Assembly (NCBI GenBank): GCA_003353945.1
Contig: PIVM01000013.1
Coordinates: 1-64,000 of the forward strand
From: Gammaproteobacteria bacterium
GTDB lineage: Bacteria; Pseudomonadota; Gammaproteobacteria; Pseudomonadales; PIVM01
Direction: 5' to 3'
DNA: 64,000 nucleotides
The notes beneath the pieces are model-generated. The model was not told where the DNA came from. It saw nothing but the letters and a program-made list of their open reading frames with translations, and did no database searches. A program made the position numbers and the translations under genes. Within the stretch, counting starts at the first letter, position 1. Each line of letters begins with the position of its first letter. Below are positions 35,101 to 45,303 of the stretch, piece after piece.

Positions 35101-36348
35101 ATGCAGGAGCCGATTCAGGAGCACATTCAGGAACCGATTCAGGAACCGATTCAGGAGCCGATTCAGGAACTACAGTGGATCACGGTGCTGGGCGCTACCG
35201 GCTCTATAGGCGTGAATACGCTGGATGTCATTTCGCGTCACCGGGATTGCTATCGTGTATTTGCCTTAACGGCCAATACGCAGTTCGACAAATTGTTTGA
35301 ACAATGCTGTGAATATCAGCCCGTCTACGCTGTGATGAGTGATGAATCTGCAGCAGACAAACTCCGTCAACGCCTGGCTGAGATCAATCATACAACGCAA
35401 GTATTAACGGGCGAGCGGGCGCAGTGTGATGTGGCCGAAGCAGACCGGGTTGATGTGGTTATGGCCGCGATCGTGGGTGCTGCCGGTCTTGAGGCAACCC
35501 TGGCGGCAGTCAGGGCCGGGAAAAAAGTGCTGTTGGCCAATAAAGAATCATTGGTGATGGCCGGTCAGCTGTTTATGGATGCGGTCACGGAACATGGCGC
35601 CGTGTTGCTGCCGATTGACAGCGAACATAATGCGATCTATCAATGCATGCCGGGTGATTATCGTAGCGGACTGTCACAAGTGGGCGTGCGGCGTATTCTA
35701 CTGACCGCTTCGGGTGGTCCATTTCGAGAGGCGGCATTATCAGAACTCGCTGCAGTGACACCTGATCAGGCTTGTGCGCATCCGAACTGGCGTATGGGCA
35801 AGAAAATATCCGTCGATTCCGCCACCATGATGAACAAAGGATTGGAGCTAATAGAGGCGTGCTGGTTGTTCGACACAACACCAGATCATGTTGATATCGT
35901 TATTCATCCACAAAGTGTGGTCCACTCTATGGTTGAATATATTGATGGATCGGTGTTGGCCCAAATGGGTAATCCTGATATGCGCACACCTATCGCCCAT
36001 GCATTGGCATGGCCTGATCGGATTCAGTCGGGTGTTAGCAGTTTGGATATTATCGCGACCGCTAGACTGGATTTCGAAGCACCAGATTATGAGCGATTTC
36101 CCTGTCTGAGTTTGGCTGTGCAGGCAGCGCGTCAGGGTGGCATGGCGATGGTCAGTCTAAATGCCGCCAATGAAGTTGCCGTTGCAGCATTTCTTGAGGA
36201 AGCAATCAGGTTCAATCAGATCGCGCAGGTGGTTGAAGTTGCTCTGGAACAAGCAGAAAATAATGAACCGCGTGATATTGATGAGGTCAAACGGGCAGAC
36301 TTTGAGGCTCGTCAGCGGGCTCTAATTGCAATCAGTCGATTAACTTGA
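35101..36348 (+). CDS. dxr: 1-deoxy-D-xylulose-5-phosphate reductoisomerase with a repetitive N-terminus
   Basis: Second enzyme of the MEP isoprenoid pathway (NADPH-dependent, metal-dependent). 415 residues; the E. coli enzyme has 398. Family marks: [20 protein letters not shown] (NADPH site), [59 protein letters not shown] and [20 protein letters not shown]. The first 22 residues, [20 protein letters not shown] continued, are an unusual Q-E-P-I repeat coded by five 12-base units; the conserved protein starts at WITVLG. The ATG immediately follows the cdsA TAA; no separate ribosome site is evident, so coupling is likely. Confidence 0.97.
   Translation: MQEPIQEHIQEPIQEPIQEPIQELQWITVLGATGSIGVNTLDVISRHRDCYRVFALTANTQFDKLFEQCCEYQPVYAVMSDESAADKLRQRLAEINHTTQVLTGERAQCDVAEADRVDVVMAAIVGAAGLEATLAAVRAGKKVLLANKESLVMAGQLFMDAVTEHGAVLLPIDSEHNAIYQCMPGDYRSGLSQVGVRRILLTASGGPFREAALSELAAVTPDQACAHPNWRMGKKISVDSATMMNKGLELIEACWLFDTTPDHVDIVIHPQSVVHSMVEYIDGSVLAQMGNPDMRTPIAHALAWPDRIQSGVSSLDIIATARLDFEAPDYERFPCLSLAVQAARQGGMAMVSLNAANEVAVAAFLEEAIRFNQIAQVVEVALEQAENNEPRDIDEVKRADFEARQRALIAISRLT
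35104..35169 (+). repeat. 12-base tandem repeat at the start of dxr
   Basis: Five units CAGGARCMSATT plus a half unit, in frame, coding QEPI or QEHI; unit 2 has one change giving H. Confidence 0.93.
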
Positions 36349-36364
36349 GTAGCATCAGTTTGGC

Positions 36365-37717
36365 ATGGATACACTCTATACCATAGCAATAACATTATTA
36401 ACCCTGGGCATACTCGTTACAGTCCACGAGTATGGTCATTTTTGGGTTGCTAGGCGTTGTGGCGTAAAAGTGCTGCGTTTTTCAATTGGGTTTGGCACTC
36501 CCCTGTTGACTTGGCGCGATAGCTCGGGAACGGAATATTGTATTGCCGCCATTCCTCTTGGTGGTTATGTAAAAATGCTTGATGAGCGTGAAGGGGAAGT
36601 CGAGGCACAAGATCTCAAATTCACGTTTAATAATCAGCCAGTGCTTGCCCGTATTGCGATTGTCAGTGCGGGGCCTATAGCCAATTTTATTCTGGCAATT
36701 GCAGCCTATTATTTCGTATTTATCACCGGTATTACTGGTTTGGCACCCATTATTGATGCAGTTGAGGCTAATTCCATTGCAGAGCGGGCTGGGCTTGAGT
36801 CAGGTCAGGAAATCGTGCAGGTCGATGGTACTGAAACACCGACTTGGCAAGTGTTGAATATGCAATTGCTCAAGCGTTTGGGTGAAAGTGGTGTCATTCG
36901 TTTTGCGGCCAAGTACCCCGGCTCCGATATCGTGTATGAAAGTGAAGCTAGGCTTGATCGCTGGTTGATTAACGATGAAGCGCCTGATTTGCTAAAAGGT
37001 ATTGGTATTACAGCGTACCGGCCGAAGATAGATGCTGTCATTGACGATGTATTGGAAGATTCGCCAGCGGCACATGCGGGATTGAAAACTGGCGATCGTA
37101 TTCTTGAATCGAACGGTCAGCTTATTGAAGACTGGCAGCAGTGGGTAGAAATTGTACAGGCCCAACCAGGGCAGCCACTGGATGTCAGGGTAGCACGTGG
37201 TGAAGAGAACCTGACATTGACGGTGGTACCAAAACTTCAATCCGTCGATGGAAAGCAGGTGGGACAGGTTGGCGTGATGGTTAAAATTCCAGAGTGGCCT
37301 GATCACATGTTACGCACTTATCAGTATTCGGCCTTCACTGCAATTTGGCCGGCGATAAAACGTACAGGACAAATAAGCCTTTTTACCCTGGATTCCTTGA
37401 AAAAGATGTTAATGGGGCTGATATCACCAAAAAACTTGAGTGGTCCCATCACCATTGCTAAAGTGGCGAGCTCTTACGCCAAGTCGGGTTTTGAATCCTA
37501 TTTGGGGTTTTTAGCGCTACTGAGTATTAGTTTGGGGGTGTTGAATTTACTGCCTATTCCGGTATTGGATGGTGGGCATCTGCTTTTTTACGGTATCGAG
37601 CTGGTGAAGGGGAGTCCGGTACCTGAAAAGATACAGATATTGGGGTATCAGTTAGGTTTAACATTTATTCTGGGAGTGATGTGTTTCGCTCTCTATAATG
37701 ATATTTCCCGCCTGTAG
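36365..37717 (+). CDS. rseP: Intramembrane zinc metalloprotease RseP (site-2 protease)
   Basis: Cleaves anti-sigma factor RseA after DegS in the sigma-E envelope stress cascade. 450 residues: first membrane helix with LVTVHEYGHFWVARRCGV (HExxH; Tyr stands where E. coli has Phe), two PDZ domains in the periplasmic part (about 115-200 and 205-290), then the conserved LNLLPIPVLDGGHLLF metal-ligand Asp and the last two helices. The start ATG is 17 bases after dxr. Next comes bamA, as in E. coli. Confidence 0.95.
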   Translation: MDTLYTIAITLLTLGILVTVHEYGHFWVARRCGVKVLRFSIGFGTPLLTWRDSSGTEYCIAAIPLGGYVKMLDEREGEVEAQDLKFTFNNQPVLARIAIVSAGPIANFILAIAAYYFVFITGITGLAPIIDAVEANSIAERAGLESGQEIVQVDGTETPTWQVLNMQLLKRLGESGVIRFAAKYPGSDIVYESEARLDRWLINDEAPDLLKGIGITAYRPKIDAVIDDVLEDSPAAHAGLKTGDRILESNGQLIEDWQQWVEIVQAQPGQPLDVRVARGEENLTLTVVPKLQSVDGKQVGQVGVMVKIPEWPDHMLRTYQYSAFTAIWPAIKRTGQISLFTLDSLKKMLMGLISPKNLSGPITIAKVASSYAKSGFESYLGFLALLSISLGVLNLLPIPVLDGGHLLFYGIELVKGSPVPEKIQILGYQLGLTFILGVMCFALYNDISRL

Positions 37718-37807
37718 AATCAGCGTTTAAATAAAGTACATTGCTGGTGGTATCACTGAGATTGATCAACCAGTATGGCGAGTTTTGTTATCAGGTATAT
37801 GGCTTAA

Positions 37808-40384
37808 ATGCAAAAAATTATAAACATTGGCCTGTTGTTTCTTAGTCTGTCATGGGTTTCGATAGTTACAGCGCAGCCGTTTTTTGTTGAAGACATCCGT
37901 GTGGAAGGCTTACAGCGGATTTCTGCTGGTACTGTGTTTGCGGCTTTACCTATCAATGTGGGTGATAAAATTGCTGAGAGCGAACTGCGTTTAGCGATGA
38001 AGGCATTGTTTCGCACCGGCAACTTTGAAAATATTCAAATCGGTCGCGATGCTGATGTCCTTGTGGTGATTGTGGAAGAGCGTCCCTCTATCAGTGAAAT
38101 TAATATTGAGGGAAACAAGGCGATTGAAACAGACGCCTTGCTGGAAGGGTTAAAAAGCTCCGGTCTTGCTGAGGGGCAAGTGTTTAAGCGATCTACCCTG
38201 GAAGGAATTCGTCTCGAATTGCAGCGCCAATATGTCTCTCAGGGACGATATGATGCTGAAATTGAAGCTGAAGTGATCGAGGAGCCGCGCAACCGAGTGG
38301 TGGTTGATATTAATATCAATGAAGGGTCTGTAGCCAAAATAAAGCACATCAATATTGTTGGCAACAAGGATTTTGAAACCTCAGCATTGCTGGACATGTT
38401 TGAGTTGCGTGCCAGTGGTGGTTTTTCATTTATCACTGGCGTGGACAAATATTCCAAAGAAAAGCTAAAAGGCGATATTGAAAAGCTGGAATCTTTCTAT
38501 CTCAACAGAGGGTATATCAAATTCAATATTGATTCGACTCAGGTGGCTATTGGTCCTAATCGGGACGCTGTTTTTATTACGGTGAATATTACCGAGGGTG
38601 ATGTTTTCAAAGTTGATAAAGTAGAGCTTGCCGGTGATATTGTCCTTGAAGAAGCCATAATGAGACGTTTTCTGCTTGTACGAAAAGGACAGATATTTTC
38701 GCAGCGCCGGATTACGGCGACAGAAGAGATTTTGGTCAAACAGTTAGGGGCCAAGGGATTTACCTTTGCCAAGGTAAATGGTATTCCAGAGGTTGATGAA
38801 GAAGAAAAAACGGTCGCTATCAAGTTTTTTGTTGATCCTAGTAAACGCACCTATGTGCGTAGAATTAATTTTCGAGGCAATACTAAAACGATTGATGAAG
38901 TGTTGCGACGAGAAATGCGGCAAATGGAGGCGGCGCCTGCAGACTCCAGTAAGGTTGAGTTATCCCGCGTAAGGTTGGAGCGTTTGGGCTTTTTTAAGGA
39001 AGTCAAAGTTGAGACGCCTGAAGTACCTGGTAGTGATGATCTTATTGATGTGGAATACACAGTCGAGGAGCAGCATTCCGGTAGTATCGGAGCCAGCATT
39101 GGTTATGCAGATGGATCCGGTATGGTGATTGGGGCTAACCTGCAGCAAAATAATTTTTTGGGTAGTGGTAATAATGTCGGTGTTTCGATCAACACCAGTA
39201 AGTATCAAACTCAATATCGATTCAACTATCGGAATCCGTACTATACGGAGGACGGTGTTAGCCGGGGTTTCAGTCTCTACTTTCGTAAAGCCGATTTGGA
39301 TGAGATTAATATAAGCAGTTATAACACCGATACCTATGGTGCCAATGTCAGTTTTGGTTATCCGCTCAGTGAAATTGAGCGCCTCAATTATAGTTTGGGT
39401 TTCACTCATACTGAGATAACGACAGGCTCTTTTGTTGTGCACGAAATAAAGGGTAGCCCGTTGCCAGTTAGCTCTATAGATCAGTACGTATTTAGGGAAA
39501 CCTTAGATGAAAACGGTAACCCAACGCTGCCGACTGAAGAAGAGTTGGGGGGGATTCCAGAGCCCGTGTTTGATCTGGGAGAAGATCATGATTTTTTCAA
39601 AGATGTGGCAACGGGATTTATCAATCGCTTTGGTGACATTTACAATAATTATATTTTCAGCGCAAGTTGGGTTCGCTCTACGCTGAACCGTGGCCAGTTA
39701 GCAACACGTGGTGCATCCAAGCGACTTTCTTTGGAAGTGTCACTGCCCGGTAGTGATCTTGAATTTTATAAAATGATCTTTGATGGTCAGCTGTTTGTAC
39801 CGCTTACCCGGAAAATGACACTGCGTATGCATGCACAAATCGGCTTTGGTGAAGGCTATGGTGATACCGATGAGCTGCCTTTTTACAAGAACTTTTTCGC
39901 CGGTGGTTTTCGTTCTATTCGTGGTTATCAATCAAATTCACTTGGACCACGCAGCACTAATCCCAGTTTGTATGCGATAGTGGAAGGGGGGGATACCAGT
40001 ACGAATGCTGACGATCAATATATTCTGGGACCGGATGGGAAATTTCATAGTATAACCCTGAGTGGGCGACCGGACCCTTTTGGCGGCAACGTGTCTATTG
40101 AGAGTGGTGTTGAAATATTGTTTCCATTGCCGTTTATCAAAGATCAGCGTTCCGTACAAACTGTGTTTTTCTTGGATGGTGGAAATGTATTTGATACAGA
40201 TTGTGGAGAGCTGCAGCAGGCCTGTTCAAATGTGAACCTGTCGGAGATGCGGTATGCTGTTGGCTTGGGCTTGACCTGGATTACGGCGATGGGGCCATTG
40301 ACCTTCAGTTTAGCCAAGCCTTTCCATTATGATGATGTTGATAGAAGAAAGACTTTCCAGTTCTCATTAGGCACCGGGTTTTAA
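37808..40384 (+). CDS. bamA: Outer-membrane protein assembly factor BamA
   Basis: Central pore of the BAM complex. 858 residues with a signal peptide (cleavage near VTAQP), five POTRA domains (about 22-425; typical starts include FFVEDIRVEGLQRISAGTVF, ISEINIEGNKAIETDALLEG, IKHINIVGNKDFETSALLDM and VRRINFRGNTKTIDEVLRRE) and a 16-strand barrel ending in the aromatic F of SLGTGF. The FRSIRGYQSNSLGPR loop is the conserved RG[Y/F] motif that folds into the barrel. Weak ribosome site (GG, 8 bases). Downstream is skp, then the lipid A genes. Confidence 0.97.
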   Translation: MQKIINIGLLFLSLSWVSIVTAQPFFVEDIRVEGLQRISAGTVFAALPINVGDKIAESELRLAMKALFRTGNFENIQIGRDADVLVVIVEERPSISEINIEGNKAIETDALLEGLKSSGLAEGQVFKRSTLEGIRLELQRQYVSQGRYDAEIEAEVIEEPRNRVVVDININEGSVAKIKHINIVGNKDFETSALLDMFELRASGGFSFITGVDKYSKEKLKGDIEKLESFYLNRGYIKFNIDSTQVAIGPNRDAVFITVNITEGDVFKVDKVELAGDIVLEEAIMRRFLLVRKGQIFSQRRITATEEILVKQLGAKGFTFAKVNGIPEVDEEEKTVAIKFFVDPSKRTYVRRINFRGNTKTIDEVLRREMRQMEAAPADSSKVELSRVRLERLGFFKEVKVETPEVPGSDDLIDVEYTVEEQHSGSIGASIGYADGSGMVIGANLQQNNFLGSGNNVGVSINTSKYQTQYRFNYRNPYYTEDGVSRGFSLYFRKADLDEINISSYNTDTYGANVSFGYPLSEIERLNYSLGFTHTEITTGSFVVHEIKGSPLPVSSIDQYVFRETLDENGNPTLPTEEELGGIPEPVFDLGEDHDFFKDVATGFINRFGDIYNNYIFSASWVRSTLNRGQLATRGASKRLSLEVSLPGSDLEFYKMIFDGQLFVPLTRKMTLRMHAQIGFGEGYGDTDELPFYKNFFAGGFRSIRGYQSNSLGPRSTNPSLYAIVEGGDTSTNADDQYILGPDGKFHSITLSGRPDPFGGNVSIESGVEILFPLPFIKDQRSVQTVFFLDGGNVFDTDCGELQQACSNVNLSEMRYAVGLGLTWITAMGPLTFSLAKPFHYDDVDRRKTFQFSLGTGF

Positions 40385-40433
40385 ATACATAATTTGCTCG
40401 ATAATGGGCTGATTCAGTTAGGAGATTAATAAC

Positions 40434-40949
40434 GTGTTGAAATCAATTACAATAGCCGCTGTAACAACCATTTTATTGTCGATGCCTGCACTGGCTTTGG
40501 CGCAGGGAAAAATCGCTGTGCTCAGTTTACAGGAATCAATTCTCAATACGGATGAGGCACAAAAGAGTTTGCAGCAACTGCGACAGGGGGAGGACTATGT
40601 TACCGCCAAGAAGGAATTTGATGAGCTAAAGAAAAATGGTCAGGCATTAGTGGATAAAATGCAAAAAGATGGCGCAGTGATGAACGAAGAGCAAAAAGAA
40701 GAGCTGTCCAAAAAAGTAAAATCTACGCGTGATGATCTTGAACACGTCGCGCGAAAACTGCAACAGGCAGAAAAGGATTTGCAACAAAAGCTATTAATGG
40801 ATATTGGGCCGCGAGTGAAGGAAATAGTTGCTGATTTAATCAAAACGGAAGGGATTGGCCTGTTATTGGATCGTCAGGCAGCCTTGCATGTGGACAGCAG
40901 TTACAGTATTACACCGAAAGTGACTGATAAGTTGAACCAGACACCCTGA
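40434..40949 (+). CDS. skp: Periplasmic chaperone Skp/OmpH
   Basis: A 171-residue periplasmic chaperone for unfolded outer-membrane proteins. Signal peptide MLKSITIAAVTTILLSMPAL ending near ALAQG, then GKIAVLSLQESILNTDEAQK at the trimer base and long charged helices (about 50-140) that form the jaw tentacles. The GTG start has an AGGAG site 9 bases upstream. It sits between bamA and lpxD as in E. coli. Confidence 0.9.
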   Translation: MLKSITIAAVTTILLSMPALALAQGKIAVLSLQESILNTDEAQKSLQQLRQGEDYVTAKKEFDELKKNGQALVDKMQKDGAVMNEEQKEELSKKVKSTRDDLEHVARKLQQAEKDLQQKLLMDIGPRVKEIVADLIKTEGIGLLLDRQAALHVDSSYSITPKVTDKLNQTP

Positions 40950-40955
40950 TTGGGT

Positions 40956-41990
40956 ATGGCAGTGATGAGCCGGCAGCTCGACTTCTGTTTGGGGGAACTG
41001 GCCGAGCGGCTTGAGCTTGAGCTGCGTGGTGACAATACACTGCGAATTGAAGGATTGGCCACCTTGCAAACCGCGCGACGTGGCCAGATTACTTTTCTGG
41101 CGAATCCTCAATACCGACGATATTTAAAGGACTGTGCTGCCAGCGCTGTCATTTTAAAAGCAGAATTTGCCGATGAATGTCCCACCGCTTGTTTAGTTGC
41201 AAAAGATCCTTATCTGGCGTTTGCCAAGACAACGCAGTTATTTGATCAATGTCCGCGAGCCAGGGTGGGTATACATCCAACGGCTTGTGTTTCACCCGAA
41301 GCGAGAGTTGATCCGTCGGCCAGCATTGGTCCCCATTGCTGTATTGAAGAAGGTGTTTCAGTGGGCTCTGGTGTGACGCTTGGCGCAGGCGTTGTGTTGG
41401 GCTCAGCTACTCAAATTGGTAGAGACACTCATTTGCATCCCAATGTGACGGTTTATCACGGTGTTAGCATGGGTGCTAATTGTACTGTTCACAGTGGTGT
41501 GGTTATTGGGGCGGATGGTTTTGGTTTTGCGCCAAGTGCTGCTGGTTGGGAGAAAATTGCCCAGCTTGGTGGTGTGCGTATCGGTGATCGCGTCGATATC
41601 GGGGCGGGCACCACGATAGATCGAGGGGCGTTGGACGATACTGTTATTGCTGATGGCGTCATTATCGATAATCAAGTCCAAATTGCTCATAATGTTTGTA
41701 TTGGTAAAAATACGGCGATAGCCGGTTGTACGGCAATTGCTGGCAGTACGGTGGTTGGCGCCAATTGTACTATCGCTGGTGCGGTTGGTATTGTTGGACA
41801 TCTTCATATTGTGGACAATGTGCATATTACGGCAATGTCCTTAGTGACAAAATCGATTCGTGAATCGGGTTCTTATTCTTCCGGGACCGGGATGCAGCAA
41901 ACCCGGCAGTGGCGTAAAAATGCAGCACGGTTTTCTCAGCTTGATGAGTTGAGTCGGCGAATTCACAGCTTAGAAAAAGCGAGCACTTGA
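40956..41990 (+). CDS. lpxD: UDP-3-O-(3-hydroxyacyl)glucosamine N-acyltransferase
   Basis: Third step of lipid A synthesis. 344 residues, with an N-terminal uridine-binding domain (LATLQTARRGQITFLANPQY) and a long left-handed beta helix of hexapeptide repeats; the catalytic His lies in NQVQIAHNVCIGKNTAIAG. The C-terminal helix is SRRIHSLEK. The frame can begin at a TTG (40950), ATG (40956) or ATG (40965); no ribosome site decides, and the middle one is used here. Confidence 0.95.
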   Translation: MAVMSRQLDFCLGELAERLELELRGDNTLRIEGLATLQTARRGQITFLANPQYRRYLKDCAASAVILKAEFADECPTACLVAKDPYLAFAKTTQLFDQCPRARVGIHPTACVSPEARVDPSASIGPHCCIEEGVSVGSGVTLGAGVVLGSATQIGRDTHLHPNVTVYHGVSMGANCTVHSGVVIGADGFGFAPSAAGWEKIAQLGGVRIGDRVDIGAGTTIDRGALDDTVIADGVIIDNQVQIAHNVCIGKNTAIAGCTAIAGSTVVGANCTIAGAVGIVGHLHIVDNVHITAMSLVTKSIRESGSYSSGTGMQQTRQWRKNAARFSQLDELSRRIHSLEKAST

Positions 41991-42188
41991 ATCATAGGCC
42001 GTCCAGACCTTAGGCAATTTAAAAATTGTTAAGCACACCCGTTTATAAAAACAATTCTGAATGCATCGGGCATAGTTAATTCAGGAGAAAAAAAAATAAC
42101 AATAGGGATTAAGCCTGAGTCCGAGAGTTTGGGTTTAAGACGGGCGATATTGATACGTAGTAAAATAAACTGATTAGGCAATAGACAA
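41991..42188. other. Gap between lpxD and fabZ
   Basis: 198 bases, AT-rich, without a gene. It breaks an otherwise tight operon, so an internal promoter is possible, but I cannot point to one. Confidence 0.4.
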
Positions 42189-42629
42189 ATGATGGATGTA
42201 AACGAAATTAGGCAATACTTACCACATCGTTATCCGTTTTTATTGGTGGACAGGGTAATGGAGCTGGAACTGGGGAAACGTATTCTGGCGTATAAGAATG
42301 TCACTGTGAACGAGCCGTTTTTTAACGGGCATTTTCCGGATCATGCAGTCATGCCGGGTGTGTTGATTGTTGAAGCAATGGCACAGGCCGCTGGCATACT
42401 GGGATTTAAAACAATGGATAAAAAACCGGCAGACGGTTCCATTTATCTGTTTGTCGGTGCAGATAAACTGCGTTTTAAGCAACAGGTTGTTCCAGGTGAT
42501 CAGCTAATGTTAGAGGCAGGCTATCTCTCTGATAAGCGTGGTATCTGGAAGTTTGAATGTCGGGCGATGGTAGAGGGCGATCTGGCGGCCTCTGCAACGA
42601 TACTCTGTGCGGACAGGGAAAAATCTTGA
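42189..42629 (+). CDS. fabZ: (3R)-hydroxyacyl-ACP dehydratase
   Basis: Dehydrates beta-hydroxyacyl-ACP in fatty acid elongation. 146 residues with the hot-dog fold motifs [14 protein letters not shown] (catalytic His), [20 protein letters not shown] (hallmark; catalytic Glu follows in [13 protein letters not shown]) and [14 protein letters not shown]. Its TGA overlaps the TTG start of lpxA. Two ATGs in tandem (42189, 42192). Confidence 0.96.
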   Translation: MMDVNEIRQYLPHRYPFLLVDRVMELELGKRILAYKNVTVNEPFFNGHFPDHAVMPGVLIVEAMAQAAGILGFKTMDKKPADGSIYLFVGADKLRFKQQVVPGDQLMLEAGYLSDKRGIWKFECRAMVEGDLAASATILCADREKS

Positions 42630-43396
42630 TTGATTCAAGGGCTATTATCGATCCTAGTGCCAAGCTCGCTGACGATGTTGAGGTGGGTCCCTGGTCTATT
42701 ATTGGTCCTGATGTGGAAATTGGTGAGGGGTCGGTTATCGCATCCCATGTGGTGATTAAAGGTCCCACGATAATGGGTTGTCATAACAACATTTTTCAAT
42801 TTTCATCAGTCGGTGAAGATACACCGGATTTGAAATACAAGGGTGAACAGACACGCTTGCGGATCGGTGATCATAATACGATTCGCGAAGGCGTCACTAT
42901 CCATCGGGGAACGGTTCAGGATCGCGAAGAAACAACGATTGGTGATCATAATCTCATTATGGCTTATGCCCATATTGGGCATGATAGTGTCGTTGGAAAT
43001 CACTGTATTATTGTTAACAATTCAGCACTGGCGGGTCATGTGGAATTAGGCGATTGGGCGATTTTAAGCGGTTACACGCTTGTCCATCAATTCTGCACGA
43101 TTGGTGCACACAGCTTTACCGGTATGGGAACGGCTGTGGGCAAGGATATTCCCGCTTACGTCACGGTCAATGGTAATCCGGCAGCGGCGAAGGGAATTAA
43201 TGTCGAAGGCTTGCGTAGACGTGGTTTTGAGGCGCAAGATATCGCTGCAATTAGAAAAGCCTACAAGATCGTCTATCGCCAAGGTAACACGGTTGACGAA
43301 GCGCTTGCTCAATTAGAGCTGCTTGCAGTTGATCATCCACCCGTGCGGTTGATTATTGATTCCCTGAAGACATCACAACGGGGTATCGTTCGTTAG
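42626..43396 (+). CDS. lpxA: UDP-N-acetylglucosamine acyltransferase
   Basis: First step of lipid A synthesis. The conserved N-terminus [20 protein letters not shown] begins at a TTG at 42626, which overlaps the fabZ stop codon (TTGA) and has an AGGG site 7 bases upstream; the frame is open from 42557 but would then add non-homologous residues. 256 residues (E. coli 262). Hexapeptide-repeat helix, catalytic His in [20 protein letters not shown] and the [20 protein letters not shown] block are all present. The TTG start suggests reinitiation from fabZ and a low expression level. Confidence 0.93.
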   Translation: MIDSRAIIDPSAKLADDVEVGPWSIIGPDVEIGEGSVIASHVVIKGPTIMGCHNNIFQFSSVGEDTPDLKYKGEQTRLRIGDHNTIREGVTIHRGTVQDREETTIGDHNLIMAYAHIGHDSVVGNHCIIVNNSALAGHVELGDWAILSGYTLVHQFCTIGAHSFTGMGTAVGKDIPAYVTVNGNPAAAKGINVEGLRRRGFEAQDIAAIRKAYKIVYRQGNTVDEALAQLELLAVDHPPVRLIIDSLKTSQRGIVR

Positions 43397-43405
43397 ATCA
43401 GTCTA

Positions 43406-43444
43406 TTCTCGGGCAGGCTACCACTCTATACTCGGACAGGCTAC
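43406..43444 (+). repeat. Two tandem copies of the GGACAGGCT repeat before lpxB
   Basis: TTCTCGGGCAGGCTAC (43406-43421) and ACTCGGACAGGCTAC (43430-43444) are direct repeats 24 bases apart in the short lpxA-lpxB gap; the second shares CTCGGACAGGCT with the copy at 16701-16719. Confidence 0.5.
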
Positions 43445-43450
43445 TAAGAT

Positions 43451-44614
43451 ATGCGTATTGCCATTGTGGCAGGTGAGGCTTCCGGGGACCTGCTTGGTGC
43501 CAGCTTAATAGAGGCGATTCAACGCAGGATGCCGGATTGTCGATTTGAAGGAATCGGCGGTCCACGTATGCAGGCGCTGGGCTTTCAAAGTTATTATCCA
43601 ATGGAGCGTCTGTCGGTCATGGGGCTGGTGGAGCCGTTGAAACGCTTGCCCGAATTACTGCGAATGCGTCGTCATTTGCGTGAACGCTATCTTGATGCCC
43701 CCCCCGACCTGTTTTTAGGTATCGATTCCCCCGATTTTAATTTAGCCATTGAGCGCACATTACATCAGGCCGGGGTGCGCACTGCACACTATGTGAGCCC
43801 GTCGGTATGGGCATGGCGGCAAAAACGCATCCTAAAAATTAAACAGTCCATAGACCTGATGCTGACGTTATTCCCTTTTGAAGCGGCGTTTTATCAACAG
43901 CACGGCGTGCCGGTTGTCTTCGTCGGTCATCCCCTGGCTGATCAGTTTCCTCTTGTCGCTGATGTGGAATCGGCCAGGCAGGCATTGGGCATTGAGTCAG
44001 GAAGCAAAGTTGTTGCGCTTTTGCCCGGCAGCCGTGGAGGAGAAGTTAAATTATTAGCCCAGCCTTTCCTTGATGCGGCCCATTGGTGTCTCCAGCAAGA
44101 GCCCGATCTACAGTTTCTCATTCCCGCTGCGAATCCCGCTCGCAAGCAGCAGCTTGTTGACATGTTAAAAACTTGTGCCTGGATGACAGATTACGGTGAA
44201 AATACCTTACGTATTCTTGATGGTGATAGTCATCGGGTCATGGCAGCAGCAAATGTGGTGTTGATGGCCTCTGGCACCACAACACTTGAAGCGATGTTAT
44301 TAAAAAAGCCCATGGTTGTGGCTTATCGCATGGCGCCCTTATCGTATGCCATTATTTCACGCTTGGTAAAATCCCGTTTTATCTCTCTTCCCAACCTGCT
44401 AGCGGATAAAGCACTGGTGCCGGAGCTGTTGCAAAAGGCAGTGACGACAGAAAATCTGGGCAGCAGAGTGATGGAAAGGCTGAATAATCCGGGCTTGGTG
44501 GAGGAGTTGCACGGCGAGTATACGGAAATACACAAGGCCTTGCGCTGTGATGCCAGCGAGCGTGCGGCTGAGGCAGTACTGACACTGGTTCTTTCGAACA
44601 ATAAGAGTACATGA
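43451..44614 (+). CDS. lpxB: Lipid-A-disaccharide synthase
   Basis: Glycosyltransferase (family 19) joining lipid X and UDP-diacylglucosamine. 387 residues with [65 protein letters not shown] and [15 protein letters not shown] signatures. The start is an ATG 54 bases after lpxA with two GGACAGGCT repeats just upstream. Its last bases overlap rnhB (ATGA), showing coupling. Confidence 0.96.
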   Translation: MRIAIVAGEASGDLLGASLIEAIQRRMPDCRFEGIGGPRMQALGFQSYYPMERLSVMGLVEPLKRLPELLRMRRHLRERYLDAPPDLFLGIDSPDFNLAIERTLHQAGVRTAHYVSPSVWAWRQKRILKIKQSIDLMLTLFPFEAAFYQQHGVPVVFVGHPLADQFPLVADVESARQALGIESGSKVVALLPGSRGGEVKLLAQPFLDAAHWCLQQEPDLQFLIPAANPARKQQLVDMLKTCAWMTDYGENTLRILDGDSHRVMAAANVVLMASGTTTLEAMLLKKPMVVAYRMAPLSYAIISRLVKSRFISLPNLLADKALVPELLQKAVTTENLGSRVMERLNNPGLVEELHGEYTEIHKALRCDASERAAEAVLTLVLSNNKST

Positions 44615-45204
44615 TGATGAAATTTGAGTGCGCCTATCAAGGCGATTTACTGGCAGGTGTTGACGAAGTGGGGCGTGGACCATTAGCCGGAGATGTCGTA
44701 GCAGCAGCCGTTATTCTTAACCCATCCAAGCCGATTGTGGGTCTGGATGACTCAAAAAAACTGTCGGAGAAAAAGCGTGAAGCCCTGTATGATGAGATTA
44801 AATCCAAGGCGCGTTGCTGGTCGATTGCCAGGGCATCGGTAGAGGAAATTGATCAGATCAACATATTGCAGGCCAGTTTGCTGGCAATGAAAAGGGCGGT
44901 TGACGGTTTATCCGTGATGCCCGAGTATGTGCTGGTTGATGGCAATCGCTTACCCAATTGGGATTATCCTTCTCGAGCGGTAGTCAAAGGCGATAGCCGC
45001 GTTGCCGCCATTGCAGCGGCATCGATTCTGGCGAAAGTGGAGCGAGATCGCGAGATGCAGCATTTGGATAGTGTTTATCCGGGCTATGGATTGGGAGCAC
45101 ATAAAGGCTATCCTACCAAAGCGCATCAAGCCGCTTTGCAAGCACTGGGTCCCAGCCCGATACACCGCCGTTCTTTTGGGCCGGTTAAAAAACTGTTGGC
45201 TTAG
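44611..45204 (+). CDS. rnhB: Ribonuclease HII
   Basis: Removes RNA of RNA-DNA hybrids and single ribonucleotides. 197 residues with the acidic metal site [47 protein letters not shown] and [16 protein letters not shown], all family signatures. It overlaps the end of lpxB by 4 bases and is followed at 97 bases by dnaE, with a 23-base tandem duplication in between. Confidence 0.96.
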   Translation: MMMKFECAYQGDLLAGVDEVGRGPLAGDVVAAAVILNPSKPIVGLDDSKKLSEKKREALYDEIKSKARCWSIARASVEEIDQINILQASLLAMKRAVDGLSVMPEYVLVDGNRLPNWDYPSRAVVKGDSRVAAIAAASILAKVERDREMQHLDSVYPGYGLGAHKGYPTKAHQAALQALGPSPIHRRSFGPVKKLLA

Positions 45205-45257
45205 TCTTTAGAAAGAAAGCGTTACTCCAGGTTTCGGGAGGATCGGCGCTATTAATA

Positions 45258-45303
45258 ATTTACCACGGATACAGTCAATGATTTACCACGGATACAGCCA
45301 ATG
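45258..45303 (+). repeat. 23-base tandem duplication over the dnaE start codon
   Basis: Two copies, 45258-45280 and 45281-45303, differ at one base. Each ends in ATG; the second ATG is the dnaE start. The first ATG opens an 8-codon frame (45278-45304) whose TGA overlaps the dnaE ATG. Confidence 0.9.
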
